Shown here: piece after piece, positions 47,631 to 59,115 of the stretch | Layout: every line of letters starts with the position of its first letter | How positions within the stretch are numbered: the stretch's first letter is position 1 | Assembly (NCBI RefSeq): GCF_036785885.1 | Contig: NC_092330.1 | Span: 3,258,525 to 3,322,524 of the forward strand | Length of the DNA: 64,000 nucleotides | Direction of reading: 5' to 3' | Source of the DNA: Coffea arabica | Taxonomy: Eukaryota; Streptophyta; Magnoliopsida; Gentianales; Rubiaceae | Notes under the pieces: generated by a model | Told to the model about the DNA's origin: nothing | The model's input: only the letters and a program-made list of their open reading frames with translations | Databases searched by the model: none | Made by a program: the position numbers and the translations under genes

Positions 47631-47795
47631 CCGATAGCTATGTCAATTTTGACAAAGTTTACACCTCTACTTCCTCTTAAGCCTTATATAATCAACACAA
47701 GAATCCCAGAAGTTGCGAGTATCTATATCTATATGTATTGCAGAAGGGGTTTTTAGCAGAGACCCTCTCAATGGCTTCTAAACTTCTCATTCTTT

Positions 47796-48010
47796 TTTCT
47801 ACATTTTTGTAATTATTTTAATACATAAGAAGTAGTGGGTTAAAACCAACCTTATCATCAATCAAATTTAAAATTTAAAACATTCTAACTATCTACTTCA
47901 TAAACCGTTTATAGTTTGTTATTTATACTTGAAATCCTTTTTACTCCTTAATTAAAGACAAATACTCATTCGTATGCTATTTTAATACAATGTTACATTT
48001 TTATAATTAA
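47796..48010 (+). repeat. Direct repeat, unit 1 (about 215 bp)
   Basis: Repeated at about 48205-48412 in the same orientation. Shared text includes TTACTTCATAAACCGTTTATAGTTTGTTAT (in pieces) and CTTTTTACTCCTTAATTAAAG. Non-coding and unidentified. Confidence 0.8.
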
Positions 48011-48204
48011 TAAATATTTGTCACTACACTAACCCTATAACCACCCTTACAAATGAACTTTGCAAATTATAATCACGTTTCAAAAAAAACACAAATGTTT
48101 AACTAAATGTAAAGTTGAGGAGGTAAAGTGCAGCTAAATGTAAAGTTAAGAGGCTTACTATATTTAACCCCAAAAAAATCCCAAAAATGGAACAAGTAGT
48201 GGGT

Positions 48205-48412
48205 TATAGATTTTTGTCTAAATTTTTGTATTTATTTTAATACATAAAAAGTAATGGGTTATAACCAACCCTATCACTAGTCAAATTTAAAATTTAAAAC
48301 TTTTTCATAATTTACTTCATAAACCGTTTATAGTTTGTTATGTATACTTTAAATCCTTTTTACTCCTTAATTAAAGACAAATGCTCATTCATATACTATT
48401 TTAATACAATTT
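48205..48412 (+). repeat. Direct repeat, unit 2
   Basis: Second copy of the repeat at 47796-48010, about 90% alike by eye. Confidence 0.8.
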
Positions 48413-48473
48413 TAATTCAAAACCATACAACATGATCAAGAAACAGCAGAACCAATTAGGACTAGATTTTGAC

Positions 48474-48705
48474 CTTCCGACTGTTGAACGAAAAAGGAAA
48501 AACAGGAGAGGTAAAAGCTAGTCAGCAGTCTAACCCAGTTACTCGGTGTTCCCTTTCCCCCAATCCCCTATCCCACATCGGTTAGTTGAGGTGTGTGTAT
48601 TCACTACTTAAGTCCCCAAGGTCCCCTCATTAGTTACCGGCTTTTGAGGTGGAATTTGGGAATAGGTTTAGGTTAGTGTGTGTGTGTGTTTCTTCCGACT
48701 GTTGA
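48474..48705. mobile_element. Possible small insertion flanked by 15-base repeats
   Basis: CTTCCGACTGTTGAA occurs at about 48474 and again at about 48690, with ATTAGGACTAGATTTTGACC also on both outer sides. The enclosed DNA has TCCCACATCGGTTAG, a motif common in plant LTRs and small retroelements. It could be a solo LTR, a small retroelement or a simple duplication. Confidence 0.3.
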
Positions 48706-48739
48706 AAGAAAAAAAAATTAGGACTAGATTTTGACCCCC

Positions 48740-49484
48740 AAAAAAAATTAGGCATAGATGCTACTGACACGTTGCCGTAACTTGCGATGCCAAATAGGAC
48801 TATTTAGTGTGTTTTTTTTGTTTTTTTGTTTTTGCAAGGAGTTAAGATACTATAAAGCTTATTTAGGCAAACTTTGCCTCATCAGTGATTTGAGTATCAA
48901 GTTATTCAATATAATACAAATCCTATAATATCAGTCTCCTACAAAAAATAATATTTTATTAGCATGTGGTATTTGCATACGAAATTTCAGAGGTAAATCA
49001 AATGCTTTTACTTATACTCTATATAATTTGAATAGTTTTTTAGCGAATACAACCATACTATGCAAGACCATCACTTTGTACAATTGAATCTAGCAAATTG
49101 CATATCAATTACAATTTAGATTTTGCTCGATACCTGCGCAATTGGTGAGTTCCATCAGTAACACTACATCAAACTTTTAATGTTATTTCATACTCTTATT
49201 AACATGTATTTCAAAAAATTGTAAGTTTGAAAATGATACATGTGCTTGAAAGTTAGTTACGTGGTTGAGGTCAAGCAATTTTACAATATCACAAGCATTG
49301 TTGATAGCAAATTCAAAGAGAATATGGATATTCGAATATACAATCATGCATACGGTAAACTTACTCTATTTAATTTAATTACTGTATAAATTTTTTAAAT
49401 TTATAATCATAACCTATATTTTCTTTCATTCTTATTAGGTTAAATATTTTCGAATACTTGCTTACATTTAGAGCATTAACATAG
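48740..49484. other. AT-rich, upstream of the RPA-like exons
   Basis: No exon could be identified with confidence. Part of it probably belongs to the plus-strand Helitron remnant, whose 5' end I could not find. Confidence 0.3.
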
Positions 49485-50077
49485 AAAACATGTTCTATGA
49501 GCTATGCAAAAATTGTGGACAACTATGTGAAGGTCATTTTTCAAAAATAGTGTGTATGCATTGTAATGACGTGGTCGATACTGTTGTTAGGTAATTAATT
49601 TCATGTATCTTTAATTTCAACAAAATTTTCTGTATTGTATATAACATTTTATTTGTCAAACAGGTACAATATTAACATACAAATTAAAGATTTCAGTGGT
49701 AACATGCATCTTAATCTACATGACAGACATGCACGATTCGTATTTGGCTGTGATGTTTCTTATCTCAAAGAATTACAAAGGAATGTAAAATTTCTTGATA
49801 TATTTTCATTTTTTATAATGCTATTTACAAACTATGTAAAAATATATATACTAATTTTGAATTTTGCACGTACTTAATTCTCAGGACAATGGTGATAGGT
49901 TGTTCAACCAACGAATCAATTCATGCAAAGATCGTGCATTTTCATTTGTAGTACACATTTCACAAAATTCAACAGAATTAATTAAATCACCAATTTTGGC
50001 TTTCGTACTAAAAGTTAATTGGTGTGAAGAGTGTTCGCACCTTCGTGCAAAATTATCAAATCGAATGCATAATATTT
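49485..50077 (+). pseudogene. RPA70-like C-terminal exons (Helitron remnant)
   Basis: Three plus-strand exons with good splice sites: 49485-49590 (zinc ribbon, CKNC..CMHC, donor GTAATT), 49664-49784 (YNINIQIKDFSGNMHLNLHD) and 49885-50077 (DNGDRLFNQRINS, then AFSFVVHISQNSTEL; donor GTAAGT). They match the zinc ribbon and last OB fold of RPA70. No N-terminal OB folds were found upstream, so this is a 3' fragment. It ends just before a Helitron-type 3' end, as in the large Helitron. Confidence 0.6.
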
Positions 50078-50353
50078 GTAAGTATTTCATTTTAACAACA
50101 TTTAATTACATTTATTGTTATTCATATATCATTCATTTTCTAATATAAATTTCTATTATTTTTCCAGGATCTATCTTCCGAAAAAAGGTAATTTTTGCAT
50201 AATATACACATTCTATCATATTTCAAACTATTGTTAGACAGATATTATATTTTAATTGTGTTGGTACAATTTTTTAACCTTTTTTAATTCACCCTTTTAT
50301 TTTCATTTTTTCAATAATGTCAGCACCGTGCGTAGTATGGGTATTCACACTAG
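49742..50353 (+). repeat. Helitron 3'-end tandem repeat, unit 1
   Basis: About 610 bases ending TCACACTAG|T at 50350-50353, preceded by a degenerate hairpin around CACCGTGCGTAGTATGGG. It is followed directly by unit 2 in the same orientation. Confidence 0.7.
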
Positions 50354-50961
50354 TTTGATTGTAATGCTTCTTATTTCAGAGAATTACAAAGGAAGGTTGA
50401 ATTTCTTGATATATATTTATTTTTTATAATGCTATTTATAAACTATGTAAAAAAAATACACTAATTTTAAATTTCGCACGTACTTAATTCTCAGGACAAT
50501 GGTGATAGGTTGTTCAATCAGCGAATCAATTCATGCAAAGATCATGCATTTTCATTTGTAGTACGCATTCCACAAAATTCAACAGAATTAATTAAATCAC
50601 CAATTTTGGCTTTCGTACTAAAAGTTGATTGGTGTGAAGAGTGTTCGCACCTTCATACAAAATTATCAAATCGAATGCATAATATTTGTAAGTATTTTAT
50701 TTTAACAACGTTTAATTACATTCATTTTTATTCATATATCATTCATTTTCTAATATAAATTTTTATTATTTTTTCAGGATCTATCTTCCAAAAAATGGTA
50801 ATTTTTGAATAATATACACATTCTATCATATTTCAAACTATTGTTAAACAGATATTATATTTTAATTGTGTTGGTACAATTTTTTAACCTTTTTTAATTC
50901 ACCCTTTATTTTCAGTTTTTAATAATGTCAGCACTATGCGTAGCACGGGTATTCACACTAG
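50354..50961 (+). repeat. Helitron 3'-end tandem repeat, unit 2
   Basis: About 605 bases, about 90% like unit 1, ending TCACACTAG|T at 50958-50961 after a hairpin remnant CTATGCGTAGCACGGG. It repeats part of RPA-like exon 2 (frameshifted) and the whole of exon 3 (50495-50697, again DRLFNQRINS). Confidence 0.7.
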
Positions 50962-52868
50962 TTGCACTCGTAAGTATAAACAGAAATAACAAATATGGAC
51001 ACCATTAACACGACTCTTGAATACAAATTTTAGTAAGTAAATAAAATTTGTCATGTTTTTGCATTTTGTTGTGTTAGCATTTATATATTTATTATTTTAG
51101 TGTTTACATTTATCATGATAGTAGTCACATTATAGATAATTACAAAGGCTCTTAATCCTTTTTTTCGAATGTCTATTCCGTAGTGAAATGTGAAGTGTGA
51201 ACTTGAGACTTGAAAGTTCGAATACCAGACGCGGTGAGGTTAGATTTGACAACCGCGTTGCGGTAGATTGAGTTACATGTTAAGAAGAAACATTTTTAAA
51301 TTAAAAATTAAAAAACAAAGAACCGGGAGCAAGGCTGTGATGGTTGCCAGTTTAACTGTCCTGGAACGATTTTATGCATTTGAACGGAATATAAGAAGTT
51401 TTTTGGATTGCATTTTTTAAAGAGATTTTGAGAAAAAATTACTTTAATATTTTTAGAATATGACGTATGTTGATGTAAAAAGTTCATTGAGAAGTATGTA
51501 AATGGAATATTCCTGAAAATAAGAAATTTTTTCCAAAAAAATAGCAATCCAAATAGGGGCTAAGTATTCTGTTCAGCTATTTTAAACCAATTTGAACATT
51601 GTATAACAAAGAATAATTTTTGTGAACCCCAATCATGACATTAAAAAATGATATACTCCATATGATATGGACTTTTCTTTTTTTTTTGGGCAACCATACT
51701 TAACCTTGAGGAATGGTTGCTACCTGTAATTGTCTCTACATAAGGCAACAAAATGAAAAAATTAATTGCATCACTAAAATATTTTTCAATCACTATGATT
51801 GAAAAAAGAAGTGCTACACATATATCATTTTTATAATCAATTTTTTATTTCACATATATTATGTCAAAAGAAGTGCTACACTGTAATTATAAAAAAGTTT
51901 CTAAATAATCTTCTATCCATACACACTCGGACATGAAAGACAAAGGGGCTCGTTTAAATTCCCTTTTCATTTTTTTTAAGCGCTTTCCCGACCACTTGCT
52001 TCTTCTGTTTGAATGAAATCTCCATCTAGATACAGACAAGAATTTAGCAACAAAAGTTATCTTAATTGTCAAATTAGCAAATATGTTTCAATGAAATCTG
52101 AAATAAGCTCAGTTACACAACTTTCTAGTATCTAATAAGTGAATATTATGTCTCATTTAGATCATGTATACCCCTATGGCTTTCCCAGTTTTCAAATGCG
52201 ATGAATGTGGTTAAATTGTTTGCATTTCTTTCTAGTGAATTTCATAGCTTATTTAATTTTTCTAAAAATTTTCCTCAGCACAAAAAAAAAAAAAAAAATT
52301 TATGGACTGATTGAAAGCTGGAGAAAGTCAATCTTGAAAATTAAACATAACAAATATATACATATAATTGGTTGCAGCATTAATTCAAGTATTATCTTTC
52401 TCAGCCCAGAAGCCTTGTTTACTATAAAAAGCAGATCATCGTCATGTAGTTTGTGAATTACTTAATTCCTGTAGCACGGGCTTCATTCCATGGGAATGAG
52501 AATTATTGCATACGATATTTTGGACGAAGAAATAGCATGTACAGGGAAAATTTTGATTTTCTATATATTTTTTTTCTTATGCAAGGGGAGGGACTAAAGA
52601 TTTTGTGTAAGTGTAGTGTGTGATGACCAGTTTAGAATTTTTACCTTTATACTTTACTACGCTAGTTTAATACTAAAACACTGAGAGAATCCAATGTTTA
52701 GAATACAATCAAGTACATGAGGATTAGTTTTAAATCTAATATCTTAGAGGTCAGGTTCGTGGCCTCCTTGTCTATTTTAAATAAAATTTAGATTGGTATG
52801 TCTCATTGAACGTGTTTTTACAAACAATACACACACACAAAAACACAATCACACACACACACATATAT

Positions 52869-52873
52869 GTATG
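52869..52873 (+). repeat. Target site duplication GTATG, mini-copia left
   Basis: GTATG precedes TGACAAGAAACGG and recurs at 53371-53375 after CTAACA. Confidence 0.85.
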
Positions 52874-53370
52874 TGACAAGAAACGGCAGCAACGTTATTT
52901 TTGCTTCTCAAAGAATTTAAAATATTTTGTTTCCACCGTTGATAATTGTCACTATCAAGCAACATTGGGACTAACGAAACATTGGTGTAATCGGCAGAGG
53001 TCAAAAAATATGGGAAGCTTGGATCATGGAACAAATCACCAGACGAGGAATATCCTGGATTCTGTGAATCGATTTGCTCCGCCATTATTCCAAGAGGTAA
53101 CAAGAAGAAACAAAAAAAGAAGGTCAAAATATGGAGAGTAGAGCAAGAAGGATTATTGCTCTGATACCATGACAAGAAACGGTAATCTTATTCATTGAAA
53201 AACCCAATCGGTCCTCTGGTACAATTGGAAGCTTATATAAAAAATTAGTAGCAGACTACTAGTCTAAGTAATAGATTCCTAGACTAGTTCTCCTAGTCAT
53301 ACTGGAGTATTATTGTACAACTAGTTTTATATAAGAACACAAAGACTAATTCGGATGAGGTACGCTAACA
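52874..53370 (-). mobile_element. Miniature copia derivative (497 bp)
   Basis: Minus-strand order: a 201-base LTR (53370-53170, TGTTAGCG..TTGTCA), an abutting initiator-Met primer site TGGTATCAGAGC (53169-53158), a short gag start (MAEQIDSQNPGYSSSGDLF, LDSDNYQRWKQNIL) and then only the last 13 bases of a second LTR (52886-52874, CCGTTTCTTGTCA). A 5-base duplication GTATG flanks the whole. No pol is present. The matching place in block A is empty. Confidence 0.85.
53170..53370 (-). repeat. LTR of the miniature copia derivative
   Basis: 201 bases, TG...CA on the minus strand, with TATAAAAC and TATATAAGC promoter-like boxes. Confidence 0.8.
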
Positions 53371-53905
53371 GTATGTGGATTAGAAATCTTTCTTTTTATT
53401 TTTTTTTTGTAAGATACAGAGAATCACCTAAAAATATCTCTTTGTTCTGCTTTACTCTCTGTATTAAAAAAGTGTAACACTTAAGCCCTTTCATGTTTTT
53501 CTACTTTATTTGAGATATACTTCACTTTATGAGTTTATTTTTTTGATGTTTAATGAAACTAATTCGTGCCACCAAACTTGTAAGCCTCCTGAACTTGACA
53601 TTAAAAAAAAAAAAAAATGAGGAGCACTTGCCATAAAAAGTTGTGGTTAACATTGACAAATCTTCAGCAGTAGTGATAGAGCCCCTGATATTTGTAATAT
53701 TTTAGCACAAGATTTTACGGGAATTTCATTCCCAAGACTTGAAAATTGCTAACCTTTATTCTTTTCAAGTATGCCTACTTTTTCTAACCAAAAAATTTAA
53801 AAATGTAATTGCTGTCATTTGTTTCGACAAATGTTCAAATGAAAACTTGTATTTGTCTCAAGAAGCAGCACTTGATTTGTGTTGCTTTTCAAACTAATCT
53901 GTTTT

Positions 53906-56373
53906 GTCATTTTTCGAGTTTCGAACTTTCTCTGAAAATATTATGAATAACTAAAGTATTAATGAGGTAATGTTGAATTCCCAATAAATTCTTGAATTCT
54001 TTGTCAGCATGAGCATGCTTGGTGTCCTTGTAACATGTTATTCCTTAAGGATGACTACATGTCGTTTAGGAACTCAAAAGCTCAGTCGAGGTTGGGGTAG
54101 CATTCTATCCTATTTTTAGATTGACAGCAAATAGGTTGCTATTCTTATATGTTGAATTTCAATGCATTTTCTTGAATTATCCGTCTCATAAAAAAAGCTC
54201 CAATGCAGAGTAATTTAAGATTTCATTATTCCCTAAACCTTAAACATTATCAACAGATACATGTCCATGAACTTCGTAATTAATAAGCTCATTACTTAGA
54301 GGTTGAAAATTCATTCTCTCAATTTTCCAAACCTTCTAGCACTAATTGTTTACTTCTTGTAGGGAAAACATGGTAGTTTGAAGAGACCATTTAGCTTGCA
54401 TGCTCTACCAATGGTGTATTAATGTAGGTGATTATATTTAAGGAGGGGTTAAATCCATACCCCTCCATCACAAATTCACACCTTGTAGAACTTTTAATAT
54501 TAAGAGAATAAGTAATCAATGCATATAGTACAAGTCATTGTTAATGCATTAGCATGTACAAAATTCTATACTAACTTAACTCATCCTAATCCTTCGAAAC
54601 TTTCCAAACCTCAGTTAATTTAACAATAAAAGCAAATTAACAATATTCATATTAAAAGATAAACAAAAAAATTCCTCTAAAAATTGCAGTTTAATTGGAA
54701 GTCAAAAAAAAAAAACACTAAAGAGAGGACATAGGAAGAACCCTACGAAGCCGTTGTCTCCATCTCCAATGGGTAGAGGCTTTCCCTTTCTCCACCTCCA
54801 TTGCAAAAGCTTCGCTGCAAGGTACTTTTCTAGTTTTTGATTTATTTAACACTTCTCAAATTATTGATTTCCATTATGTTGAAAACTGTAAGTTGTTGAT
54901 CTTGGTGAAATAATTTCTATGAATTCAATTATTACTAATACTTTTACCCTATGATCTGGTCATTCAGTATCCACTAAATTGATTTTCCATTGCCATTTAG
55001 ATGTTTAAAGGGTAAACACTGTAATGCTACACCTCTAAAAGAAAAAACAACACAGCCAACATGGTAGCACACTAGTCACCTTGTCTCTTTATTAAATGTG
55101 TTGCTGAAATCAAAATATAATTGAACGAATTTGTTTTGACCCATCTCGAGCCTAGCCAAAAGCAGCCCAAAACAACAAAACAAAATTGGGAGATTAATAA
55201 GAATTCTACCATTGTGTCCCACTCCTCCAGCTACCAGCTATACTGCAATTTGAAAAAATAATTCAGTTCCTCTCATGTAACATGCAAAACCCACTACTTT
55301 TTTCCCTTTAATATCTTTGCCTTGATTATGTGGAGCCTACTTCTCCATTTTGGTTAAGAAAATGAGCCCACCAGTATCTCAACCCGTAAATACGGATTAT
55401 GAAAGTAATGATTACCTTATTACATCCTCCGAATGCAAGGTTCAAAGTACATTGACGTAATTACTTGTGACAATACTGAATTGTCAGGTAATTAGCAGAT
55501 TTGATATGGTCCATATTTTCTCCACAAGTACATGCTTCAGATACATAAATGGCTAATTTATGCATTGGTATATCTAAGGGATAAGAATAAGTTACATTGG
55601 TCAATGACATTAATAATAAGTTACACTTATAAAATTCTATGACCTTCCAATAAGGACAAGTCATTTGAAGTTTCCTAAGATATTAAAGACAAATTTGATT
55701 TTGCCACGAACCAATCGACGAAAAAAGTTAGTTTCTTTCAAAAAATAAATACTGAAGAGCTGATGCAAAAAAGGTAGCTAACAAAATAGCCCAATAAAGT
55801 ACTCATGCAATTCTTCTTGTTAGTTTCTAATATAGAAGGCTTACTCCATTTCTACTAAAGTTTCAAACTTCATTAACATAATTAGTTTAACATGTTGCAA
55901 CGGAGTGTCAATAAAGATGAACTCTTGTTCCTTCTACAGATCTCTGGCACCAGTTGTACTATTCAAGCATTACCTTGAGATTGCACATATGTCAAATTCT
56001 AAGATCTGCAACATGTATTAGCTAACAAAAAATACTCCAATCTTGAAACTCATGTATAGTCGTACAATTCACTCTCTATTTTATGTGAAAATACAAACTA
56101 TCATGCATGAGGTAAAAACTTGTACATATTAAAATTAATTTAATCAGTTGGACATTATAAGTATTACAACCAAATCAGTTGAACATGCTGTTTATGACTC
56201 GCAATAGCTTTTTGGTAATTATAAGCTAAGGTATTATATATTGGTCTTCATTTTATTGTTGTATAACCTTTTCGATATTTTTTTGGATCATTATTCTTAA
56301 TAGAATTTTGTGCATTTAATCATGTGAACTTTTCTAATGTTGCTTTTCCTGCTCATATGTCCCTATAAAACAG
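53906..56373. other. Intergenic, no gene recognised
   Basis: AT-rich. A short first-exon-like segment (MGRGFPFLHLHCKSFAA, from 54769, donor AAG/GTACTT) was seen, but nothing downstream supports a gene. Confidence 0.4.
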
Positions 56374-58636
56374 AGATGGAATGGAGAGGGAGACTGGGTC
56401 CTTTAATTGAAAGTCACTTCCAGTAAAGGTAGTCGTTTCGAAGATGAAGGCAGCAATATTCTTTAAATGAACATGTCTCAGCCTTCTCAGCCCCCAAATG
56501 CTATCACCATGAAGGTACTATGACCTCGTTACCTTTCAGTCCCTTAACAATAAAAATCTCTAGATTCGGTAAATTAGCTAATGATGGCGGAATAGAGTCA
56601 ATATCACCACCAACAACTAGGTAGTGCAAATGAACAAGCAAATCTATTCCAGATGCAAAGGAATTGCCCATATTGATTGATTCCAAATCCAGCATTTTGA
56701 GAAGTTTAAAGTTTCTGGAAATGAATGAGACGTTATAAAGACATCTTGGATAGGCATCAGTGGTGGCAAAGTACAGCAGAGAATGAACATATGGGCCAGA
56801 AGGCCTGGACATAACAAAATTGTCAAAATCATGACTAGGATCAAAAGAAGCATAAGGTTAATCACTACTAATTATCAACTTGAAAAAAAGTTCTCCTTTT
56901 TAGCTTTTACCATATAGCCAAAAAATATTTACATACCATATCATGAGTCCGACATGCTTTGACACCACCGTTTGATGTTCTTTTTGAAACCATTATTAAG
57001 CTTCTACCTACCAGATCCATCAAATAGCTCTTTGGCTTCTTTTTCTGTATAAATCCTTCAGCCACCCATAGCATTATCAATCTTCGAACTCCAACCTCTT
57101 TGTCCCCTTGAAATAATCCATAATAGAGAAAGCATGCTTCCAGATGATCTGGCATGTAATTGTAACTCAATTCAAAGATGTCCATGCACCGAGTTTGTGG
57201 ATTATTTATTATGATTGAGTTCAAACTCTCTGCAATTTGTTTCCACAACTCAGGTTTCTTGTGTGAACCTTGAAGCAGACCAGCTATTGCAACAACAGAA
57301 AGAGGTAATTCTTCACATTTTCTAGCAATATCCTTTCCAAGTTCCAATAGTTCCTAAGGACAGTCTTCTTTGGGATATATCTTCCTCTGCAGTAGCTCCC
57401 AGTTTTCAGCATCGGAGAGTAGACAAAGTTTAAGAAGATTACATTCAAGTGTGAGTTTCGACACCATGTCATCGAGACGACTTGTTATCAGAGCTCTACT
57501 TCCATTGGTGTCTTCTGGAAATGAGCTCTTCAAGTTATTCCATGGCCTGATACTCCACACATCATCCAAAATTATTAAATACCGATTTTTCTTCAAGTGT
57601 TTATCGAGAACCAACTCCAAATCTTCATTGGTCATTGTCAAGATATTATCTGTAAGCTCAATAATGTGCCATAAAACTTTAAGCAACAAGTCTCTTTTTG
57701 TGTACACTTGTGAAACATTGCACATTACACGAATGTGGAAGTAATATACAACTTCAGGATCATAATACACTTTATTGACCAGGGTTGTCTTACCTATTCC
57801 TGGCATTCCAACAATTGAAACTGTATCCAGCTGTGATGATCCCCTGGTAAGTCGATCAACTATGATTTGTTGCTGATTATTTGGCTCTGCTACATCTTCA
57901 TTTATTTTAAAGGTACTCATCTGTGAGAATTCACGACCCATAGATTGCTTACCACTTTTGGCTCCCACCTCAAATGCCTCCTCTTGAAATGCAGCTACCT
58001 GCTCCTTGAAATGTCTAATATTTTCTGAGACATGGTAAAGCCATGACAAATTTTACCTTTCCGATCCATTGCCACCCAGAATTGAGTTAACAATGAATTC
58101 TGCCCTATAAGCTGCATCTACTAGAGTTGTTGCCAGATTCTGGATGTGTGAAGTCCTGTTCCTCGAGGAAAGATCTCAAGAATCCCAGATTCTCCAGGAT
58201 TTCCTCAATGTGTTCTTTGAGAAAGACCATTGAATCAGAGTCAATTTTAAGCAACTCTTGTAGCTTTGTCAAGAGAATATCAATGAATCCTAGTCCATTA
58301 ATCTTGGGGAACTTGATATGAGGAAGCTTGACATCAATCTTATCAATTACTTGCTTTGTTTATCTCTATCAAACTTGAAATCAGATCGCTCATATCCTTC
58401 ATCATGCATCCCGTGAATTTGACAGAATTAAAGGAATGACAGAAATATAAAACACCCCTGGCCACTGATTCAATATGCATCAAGGTTGGTCCAAGTCCCT
58501 GAAGACGCGTTTCCCAAGCATAATTGTTATTGATGTTATAAGGAATTTCAGAGTTCCAATTTGATCCTTCACTGGGAGAATCAAAACATCATTACTGCCT
58601 ATGAGATCCGTTAAATATACTTCTGACTTGAATACC
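56374..58636 (-). pseudogene. NLR pseudogene, 3' part (NB-ARC and partial LRR)
   Basis: Aligns with the NLR at 36663-41033. On the minus strand it holds NSVLGGNGSER-like N-terminal text, then SWLYHVSENIRH, P-loop GMPGIGKTTLVNKVYYDP, kinase-2 RYLIILDDVW, GSRALITSR, a diverged GLPL (CEELPLSVVAIAG), CFLYYGLFQGD and THDM in place of MHDV. Breaks: stop TAA just before SWLYHV (about 58054), TAG at 57354-57356 where the intact gene has GAG, a frameshift near 56900 and further ones in the LRR. Homology stops at about 56374, so the last LRRs are lost. Its 5' part lies beyond the copia-2 element. Confidence 0.88.
58632..58636 (+). repeat. Target site duplication ATACC, copia-2 left
   Basis: ATACC here and at 63515-63519 brackets copia-2 exactly. 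Confidence 0.95.
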
Positions 58637-59040
58637 TGTTAGGTCTGGCCTAGGAAATTGGCAAAAGGATTTGTAGCAACCCCCAAAGACAAATAACAAA
58701 ACAGAAATAAGTAAAACAAAAACACAAGAATTTACATGGTTGGGTCAAATTGACCTACGTCCACGGGCGGAGGAGGAGCAATATTTTACTATGAAGAAGA
58801 GAGTACAAAAGATGCCTTAGGAAAGTGTTCCTAGGCCCAAAACACGTAATACTAAAACACAAGAAAGTCCAAAAGTATTTAACTAAACAAAAGGCTTAAT
58901 GACCCAAAGGCCCAAACAACCTACTAATGCGCTCTTGGTCTTGGTGCACTTAACCCCATCACAGGCCCACTATATTTATAGGCAACCAAGAAAAAGGTTC
59001 CCTTATACAAAAGCCGATGTGGGACAACGCCACACTAACA
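58637..59040 (-). repeat. 3' LTR of copia-2 (404 bp)
   Basis: On the minus strand it runs from TGTTAGTGTGGCG to CAGACCTAACA. The polypurine tract GCCAAGGTGGAGATT abuts it at 59041-59055. It differs from the other LTR at about twenty sites. Confidence 0.93.
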
Positions 59041-59115
59041 AATCTCCACCTTGGCGTGTCCCCAACATCAACAGTAGCAAAACTGCTCCACCTTCTCCAC
59101 ATAAGCCCACTGGGC

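Larger units (their letters stand above)
51065..53905 (+). repeat. Segmental duplication, block B
   Basis: The copy of block A (45360-47630), longer mainly because it contains the 497-base mini-copia. Non-coding. The tRNA-like segment at about 51190-51275 is also duplicated in block A (45480-45570). Confidence 0.85.

Noticed and set aside
54769..54826. Short first-exon-like segment MGRGFPFLHLH..
   Set aside because: No following exon or family match was found.
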